Of a DNA stretch of 64,000 nt, positions 60,201 through 64,000 are shown one piece after another; position 1 is the first letter of the stretch; every line of letters starts with the position of its first letter. This DNA is from Fundicoccus_A sp052115865. Lineage in GTDB: Bacteria > Bacillota > Bacilli > Lactobacillales > Aerococcaceae. A program made the position numbers and the translations under genes. Below the pieces are notes generated by a model. That model was not told where the DNA came from. It ran no database searches and saw nothing but the letters and a program-made list of their open reading frames with translations. The stretch spans positions 50,224 through 114,223 of the forward strand of contig NZ_JBQKME010000008.1 of NCBI RefSeq assembly GCF_052115865.1, read 5' to 3'.

Positions 60201-63200
60201 TTGAGTTTATTGGGTTATTATCATCATGGGATGCTGATTCAGCAACTCCAACAAACGGAACTCAGGGTACTTATACAAACTCAGGAGGACAAGTTGATGT
60301 TGTATTTGAAGAAGGAGTCCTAAAAATTGCCAATAATGGAACTAGATTTGGTACGGGACCAATTTCATTAAGATTTAGAGTCAAATTAAAAGAAGGTATT
60401 GATCTTAAAGCTGGAGACACTATTTCAAACGTTATAACTAAAACAGATCCACCAGCTAACATTACAATTGTAGATCCAGGTACTTATCCATTAAATATCT
60501 CAAAAGTGGATAGTGTGACTGGAGAGAGAGTTCTAGATGAAAATCAAGTTGCTCAATTTAAACTTGAAAAAGTTGAAGATGACGGAAATGTAACTATCTT
60601 TGATGATATTAGAATTGCTAATGGTCAACTTGTAAATGGGGAAGATAATAAAACATTAACAGTGAAAAGCATAGGTTCTTATTTACTAACGGAGTTAGTT
60701 GCTCCTGAAGGCTATATCCTATCACCTGAGCCAATTACTATTAGAGTTTCTGAAAATGGTACAACACCTAGTTCTATTGTTTTCCAGAATACACCTGGCG
60801 AAGATCAACCAGAACCAGAAAAAACATCTGTAACGGTCACAAAAGACTGGCAAGATGGTAATAACCAAGACGGTAACCGTCCAGAGAGTATCCAAGTTCA
60901 ATTAACAGCAGACGGTGAATTGATTGATCAAACAGCTGAATTGAATGCAGAGAATAACTGGACAGCAACTTGGTCAGGCTTACCATTAAATGCAGATGGA
61001 ACAGAAATTAAGTATTCAGTTGTTGAGTCAAATGTACCAGAAGAATTTACAGTAGAAGTAAATGACGCAGATCGCGGAAATATTATTCTGACAAACACTT
61101 ATACACCAGAAGTTACAGACTTAACGGTGAATAAAGTTTGGAATGATGAAGAGAACCGTGATGGTTTAAGACCAGAAAGTATCGAAGTACAATTAGTCGC
61201 TGATGGTCAAAACCAAGGTGAGCCTATTGTTCTAGACGAAGCAAATAACTGGTCATACACTTGGACAGATCTAGCAGTGAACACCGCCGGTGAAGCCATC
61301 GCCTACACAGTCGCAGAAGTTAATTTACCTGAAGGGTATACATCAACAATTAGTCCAATTGAAGAAAATACAATCACGGTAACAAACTCTCATGACGTGG
61401 CTGTCAATGATATTAACGTCAGAAAAGTATGGGATGACGCTAATAACCAAGATGGCAACAGACCAGAAAGTATCCAAGTTCAATTAACAGCTAATGGTGA
61501 ACTATACGGTGAGCCGGTTGAATTAAATGCAGCTAACGATTGGGTATATGCTTGGACGGACTTAAAAGTCAATGAAGCTGGCGCAGCAATTAACTATGCC
61601 GTTTCTGAATCAAATGTTCCTGAAGACTATGAAGTTGTTGTTAACGCAGAAGATCCAACGAATGTTGTGATTACGAACAGCTATACACCAAAAGTCACAC
61701 AAGTTGCAGTAGAAAAAGCTTGGGATGATGCAGACAATCAAGACGGTCTACGTCCAACAAGCGTAACGGTTCAACTAATGGCCGACGGTGAAGCATTAGG
61801 CGATCCGGTTGAATTAAATGCAGAAAATGCATGGGCACAAACTTGGACTGAATTACCAGTCAACGTCTCAGGAACAGCCATTGAATATACGGTTGAAGAA
61901 ACAACTATTCCTGAAGGTTACGAAGCAACGCAAGAAGTTGTTGAGGGTGTGAATGTTATAACGAACACTCATACACCTGCAGTTACAGATATCCCAGTAA
62001 GTAAAGTTTGGGACGATGCAGACAATCAAGATGGTTTAAGACCAGAGAGTATCACTGCTAATTTATTAGCGGATGGTGAAGTCGTTGATACAGTTGAATT
62101 GCACGACGCAAACGATTGGGCTACAGTATTTGAAAATCTTCCAGTTTACAACAATGGTGAAGAGATCACTTATACGATTACAGAAGACGCAGTCGAAAAT
62201 TATTCAACAGACATTGTTGATGGTGTCATTACGAATCGTTATACACCAGAAAAAACATCTGTAACGGTCACAAAAGACTGGCAAGATGGTAATAACCAAG
62301 ACGGTAACCGTCCAGAGAGTATCCAAGTTCAATTAACAGCAGACGGTGAATTGATTGATCAAACAGCTGAATTGAATGCAGAGAATAACTGGACAGCAAC
62401 TTGGTCAGGCTTACCATTAAATGCAGATGGAACAGAAATTAAGTATTCAGTTGTTGAGTCAAATGTACCAGAAGAATTTACAGTAGAAGTAAATGACGCA
62501 GATCGCGGAAATATTATTCTGACAAACACTTATACACCAGAAGTTACAGACTTAACGGTGAATAAAGTTTGGAATGATGAAGAGAACCGTGATGGTTTAA
62601 GACCAGAAAGTATCGAAGTACAATTAGTCGCTGATGGTCAAAACCAAGGTGAGCCTATTGTTCTAGACGAAGCAAATAACTGGTCATACACTTGGACAGA
62701 TCTAGCAGTGAACACCGCCGGTGAAGCCATCGCCTACACAGTCGCAGAAGTTAATTTACCTGAAGGGTATACATCAACAATTAGTCCAATTGAAGAAAAT
62801 ACAATCACGGTAACAAACTCTCATGACGTGGCTGTCAATGATATTAACGTCAGAAAAGTATGGGATGACGCTAATAACCAAGATGGCAACAGACCAGAAA
62901 GTATCCAAGTTCAATTAACAGCTAATGGTGAACTATACGGTGAGCCGGTTGAATTAAATGCAGCTAACGATTGGGTATATGCTTGGACGGACTTAAAAGT
63001 CAATGAAGCTGGCGCAGCAATTAACTATGCCGTTTCTGAATCAAATGTTCCTGAAGACTATGAAGTTGTTGTTAACGCAGAAGATCCAACGAATGTTGTG
63101 ATTACGAACAGCTATACACCAAAAGTCACACAAGTTGCAGTAGAAAAAGCTTGGGATGATGCAGACAATCAAGACGGTCTACGTCCAACAAGCGTAACGG

Positions 63201-64000
63201 TTCAACTAATGGCCGACGGTGAAGCATTAGGCGATCCGGTTGAATTAAATGCAGAAAATGCATGGGCACAAACTTGGACTGAATTACCAGTCAACGTCTC
63301 AGGAACAGCCATTGAATATACGGTTGAAGAAACAACTATTCCTGAAGGTTACGAAGCAACGCAAGAAGTTGTTGAGGGTGTGAATGTTATAACGAACACT
63401 CATACACCTGCAGTTACAGATATCCCAGTAAGTAAAGTTTGGGACGATGCAGACAATCAAGATGGTTTAAGACCAGAGAGTATCACTGCTAATTTATTAG
63501 CGGATGGTGAAGTCGTTGATACAGTTGAATTGCACGACGCAAACGATTGGGCTACAGTATTTGAAAATCTTCCAGTTTACAACAATGGTGAAGAGATCAC
63601 TTATACGATTACAGAAGACGCAGTCGAAAATTATTCAACAGACATTGTTGATGGTGTCATTACGAATCGTTATACACCAGAAAAAACATATGCAGTTGGG
63701 GATTATGTTTGGATAGATGCAGATAAAGATGGCGTTCAAAATGATTCAGAAGTATTACCAGGAGTAACTGTTGAATTATTAGACGGTGAAGGTACTGTAG
63801 TCGCAACAACGACAACGGACGAAACTGGCTACTACTTATTTGATGAATTAACAGCAGGCAACTACAAAGTTAAATTCACTTTAACAGCGGAACAAGCTGA
63901 GCAATATGAATTTACTACACCAGATGCAGGCGATAATGATGCAGCGGATTCAGATGCAGATTCTGAGGGTTATACAATTGAGTTCACATTAGATGAAACC
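57296..64000 (+). CDS. Giant Cna_B/SdrD_B cell-surface adhesin, 5' part
   Basis: The frame is open from ATG 57296 (GAGGAG 7 nt upstream) to the window end, 2235 codons so far. A signal peptide ends at about residue 30 (SVFA). A long acidic stretch follows, then an A region of about 900 residues with beta-rich adhesin-like modules (VVISFIQQTYESEAVGYTSS; several TITDVLDP-like and VYTFVVNDWN-like blocks). Next come a SpaA-like domain (about 1062-1150, KVDSVTGERVL ... LTELVAPEGYIL), ten Cna_B domains from residue 1175 and an SdrD_B domain (YAVGDYVWIDADKDGVQND). The missing end should carry more B repeats and an LPXTG anchor. It resembles MSCRAMM proteins that bind host matrix; the ligand is unknown. 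Confidence 0.88.
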   Translation, partial: MNKKGNLFMVGVLLANIIIQPLFSLQSVFAEGEEVAIESHQEVYEDVELVTEESGDLNIVPPSEQENLVEEVVTEEEINSEYDEISDDDNSNLEENLEFDETEVESVEENASSNVVISFIQQTYESEAVGYTSSLKFNIANIGNAAAENVVVRVQLPVNYIEEYSNISDYFYNQGLTNLSQHYEGNNLYVNCNIGDLPTGYNKDFSFEFKTITEIQEENITVPVTAQVLENGNTVDQIGPVVYNFVNPNIIYPEEDDEDSDSMKVMAIGATSDAFYALEPEYNEETGEFALRFQYDLTKLSGGEEFTIEIDPNFVELNELQDNVSYTGEKEGNVYKIKFKDSLSGNNQGIISIRSNVKQVEESKEYTISWKLDGVTTETLIFIKKPGDSESDIKEEKSSKNVQSYIWDLGNKIKGEVNEDGEQFITVEDDITSVNIPYTLVYQTTTGGILNIKDELDDLLTYNEGSFTATLESWDSNGWNKENTTVDLTDYLTINGNTFSIEGYELPPNSRITINYNANVNDAKALETHLNQLLENEQLDGEEGSVSYVFNNKAKINDEDRDGKYSGNVNVPGEKPEVIPEYPSNVLEKYVDPTTANATFDNEGNLIPIPVTYTLKLNMSKFKEENSKQLTENLVLTDNLDPNHKVEFELSDVTITSDGGVTVQVGTVDNTDETIGNYSIENKQFKFNAGKEPADYTIILKGNITALNNQKDYWSPIPAFDYYSYKNTAVAEAGDFKDTGEATTTVIDRKGQTTITDSNVFNKTQTTNPSTPVLGEPFKVTYTFVVNDWNAGVNAVDISKSTITDVLDPIFDLDAGYDISLSDNWNGQSTDYITTNLNDGVLTLDFDDAMPEEIKKARWVINVTLTTKTITDQSQALIRNNASLTGTDTRIDYTSSTQTSGETTGGELYVRKTVTDLDKIDYVKNYTLELDAEGKLKHTEFNYKIDLIPQTDFYNTTIIPLEDIIPNQLEFIGLLSSWDADSATPTNGTQGTYTNSGGQVDVVFEEGVLKIANNGTRFGTGPISLRFRVKLKEGIDLKAGDTISNVITKTDPPANITIVDPGTYPLNISKVDSVTGERVLDENQVAQFKLEKVEDDGNVTIFDDIRIANGQLVNGEDNKTLTVKSIGSYLLTELVAPEGYILSPEPITIRVSENGTTPSSIVFQNTPGEDQPEPEKTSVTVTKDWQDGNNQDGNRPESIQVQLTADGELIDQTAELNAENNWTATWSGLPLNADGTEIKYSVVESNVPEEFTVEVNDADRGNIILTNTYTPEVTDLTVNKVWNDEENRDGLRPESIEVQLVADGQNQGEPIVLDEANNWSYTWTDLAVNTAGEAIAYTVAEVNLPEGYTSTISPIEENTITVTNSHDVAVNDINVRKVWDDANNQDGNRPESIQVQLTANGELYGEPVELNAANDWVYAWTDLKVNEAGAAINYAVSESNVPEDYEVVVNAEDPTNVVITNSYTPKVTQVAVEKAWDDADNQDGLRPTSVTVQLMADGEALGDPVELNAENAWAQTWTELPVNVSGTAIEYTVEETTIPEGYEATQEVVEGVNVITNTHTPAVTDIPVSKVWDDADNQDGLRPESITANLLADGEVVDTVELHDANDWATVFENLPVYNNGEEITYTITEDAVENYSTDIVDGVITNRYTPEKTSVTVTKDWQDGNNQDGNRPESIQVQLTADGELIDQTAELNAENNWTATWSGLPLNADGTEIKYSVVESNVPEEFTVEVNDADRGNIILTNTYTPEVTDLTVNKVWNDEENRDGLRPESIEVQLVADGQNQGEPIVLDEANNWSYTWTDLAVNTAGEAIAYTVAEVNLPEGYTSTISPIEENTITVTNSHDVAVNDINVRKVWDDANNQDGNRPESIQVQLTANGELYGEPVELNAANDWVYAWTDLKVNEAGAAINYAVSESNVPEDYEVVVNAEDPTNVVITNSYTPKVTQVAVEKAWDDADNQDGLRPTSVTVQLMADGEALGDPVELNAENAWAQTWTELPVNVSGTAIEYTVEETTIPEGYEATQEVVEGVNVITNTHTPAVTDIPVSKVWDDADNQDGLRPESITANLLADGEVVDTVELHDANDWATVFENLPVYNNGEEITYTITEDAVENYSTDIVDGVITNRYTPEKTYAVGDYVWIDADKDGVQNDSEVLPGVTVELLDGEGTVVATTTTDETGYYLFDELTAGNYKVKFTLTAEQAEQYEFTTPDAGDNDAADSDADSEGYTIEFTLDET
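60818..63679 (+). repeat. Two exact 1431-bp direct repeats, each five Cna_B domains
   Basis: Copy 1 spans 60818-62248 and copy 2 spans 62249-63679. Each codes for 477 residues in five Cna_B domains, which begin in copy 1 at 60818, 61109, 61394, 61691 and 61979 (97, 95, 99, 96 and 90 residues). I saw no base difference between copies by eye. Domains within a copy differ clearly from each other. Confidence 0.92.

Noticed and set aside
1..64000. tRNA, rRNA, tmRNA or RNase P RNA genes.
   Set aside because: I looked for tRNA-like cloverleafs with CCA-proximal stems and for conserved rRNA blocks between genes and found none.

Overview
The window looks like chromosomal DNA of a low-GC Gram-positive coccus-type bacterium of the order Lactobacillales. 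Supporting signs are strong AGGAGG-type ribosome binding sites, LPXTG surface proteins, lipoproteins, a complete mevalonate branch (mvaK1-mvaD-mvaK2-fni), a CopY/CopZ/CopA copper operon with cop boxes, class Ib ribonucleotide reductase (nrdIEF) and a potABCD polyamine transporter. An Aerococcaceae-like genus is plausible, but this is inference and no rRNA or tRNA is present to test it. About 90% of the window is ordinary housekeeping sequence. The first gene (ecfT) and the last (a giant adhesin) are cut by the window edges.

Layout. 1-5.4 kb: end of an ECF transporter, truA, a GNAT enzyme, polyphosphate:AMP phosphotransferase, aldo/keto reductase, LacI-type regulator. 5.5-9.6 kb: livHMGF plus a CBS-ACT protein, with no binding-protein gene. 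9.6-14 kb (minus strand): a 31-residue membrane peptide, glutathione peroxidase, YebC, GMP reductase, ABC-F ATPase. 14-17.6 kb: an LPXTG repeat protein and an AI-2E-type permease. 17.7-22 kb (minus): a deoxyribosyltransferase-like gene, ppx and ppk1 in one operon. 22-26 kb: HdeD-like protein and the copper operon. 26.2-29.8 kb: nrdIEF under paired NrdR-like boxes. 29.9-37.4 kb: a 41-bp tandem array, a DUF1002/DUF4767-like secreted protein, a DUF4349 lipoprotein, pta, a DUF4430 lipoprotein, tsaE, GNAT, murB. 37.6-44.1 kb: a probable small RNA unit, potABCD, an orphan protein, gtrA plus GT2. 44.3-44.9 kb: a 42-bp tandem array. 45-49.5 kb: CpXC protein, flavodoxin, rpiA, pdp, GT4. 49.5-53.9 kb (minus): mevalonate operon. 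54-56.6 kb: coaA, guaA. 56.6-64 kb: a structured and decayed intergenic stretch, then a giant Cna_B/SdrD_B adhesin.

Themes. Polyphosphate is unusually well covered: synthesis (PPK1), hydrolysis (PPX) and AMP phosphorylation from polyphosphate (PAP) lie within 20 kb. Nucleotide metabolism recurs: nrdIEF, guaC, guaA, pdp, rpiA and the deoxyribosyltransferase-like protein.

The most unusual signal is a dispersed intergenic motif, AAATAAATATCACT(GC). It occurs eight times with no more than one mismatch over its core, and six of the copies lie within about 10 nt of a stop codon, between the stop and the terminator hairpin. Two dyad-containing tandem arrays (41 and 42 bp), each a few hundred bases downstream of a motif copy, a stand-alone transcript of about 234 nt between murB and potA, a tsaE that appears to start at ATT, and an exact 1431-bp in-frame duplication in the adhesin are the other points worth following.
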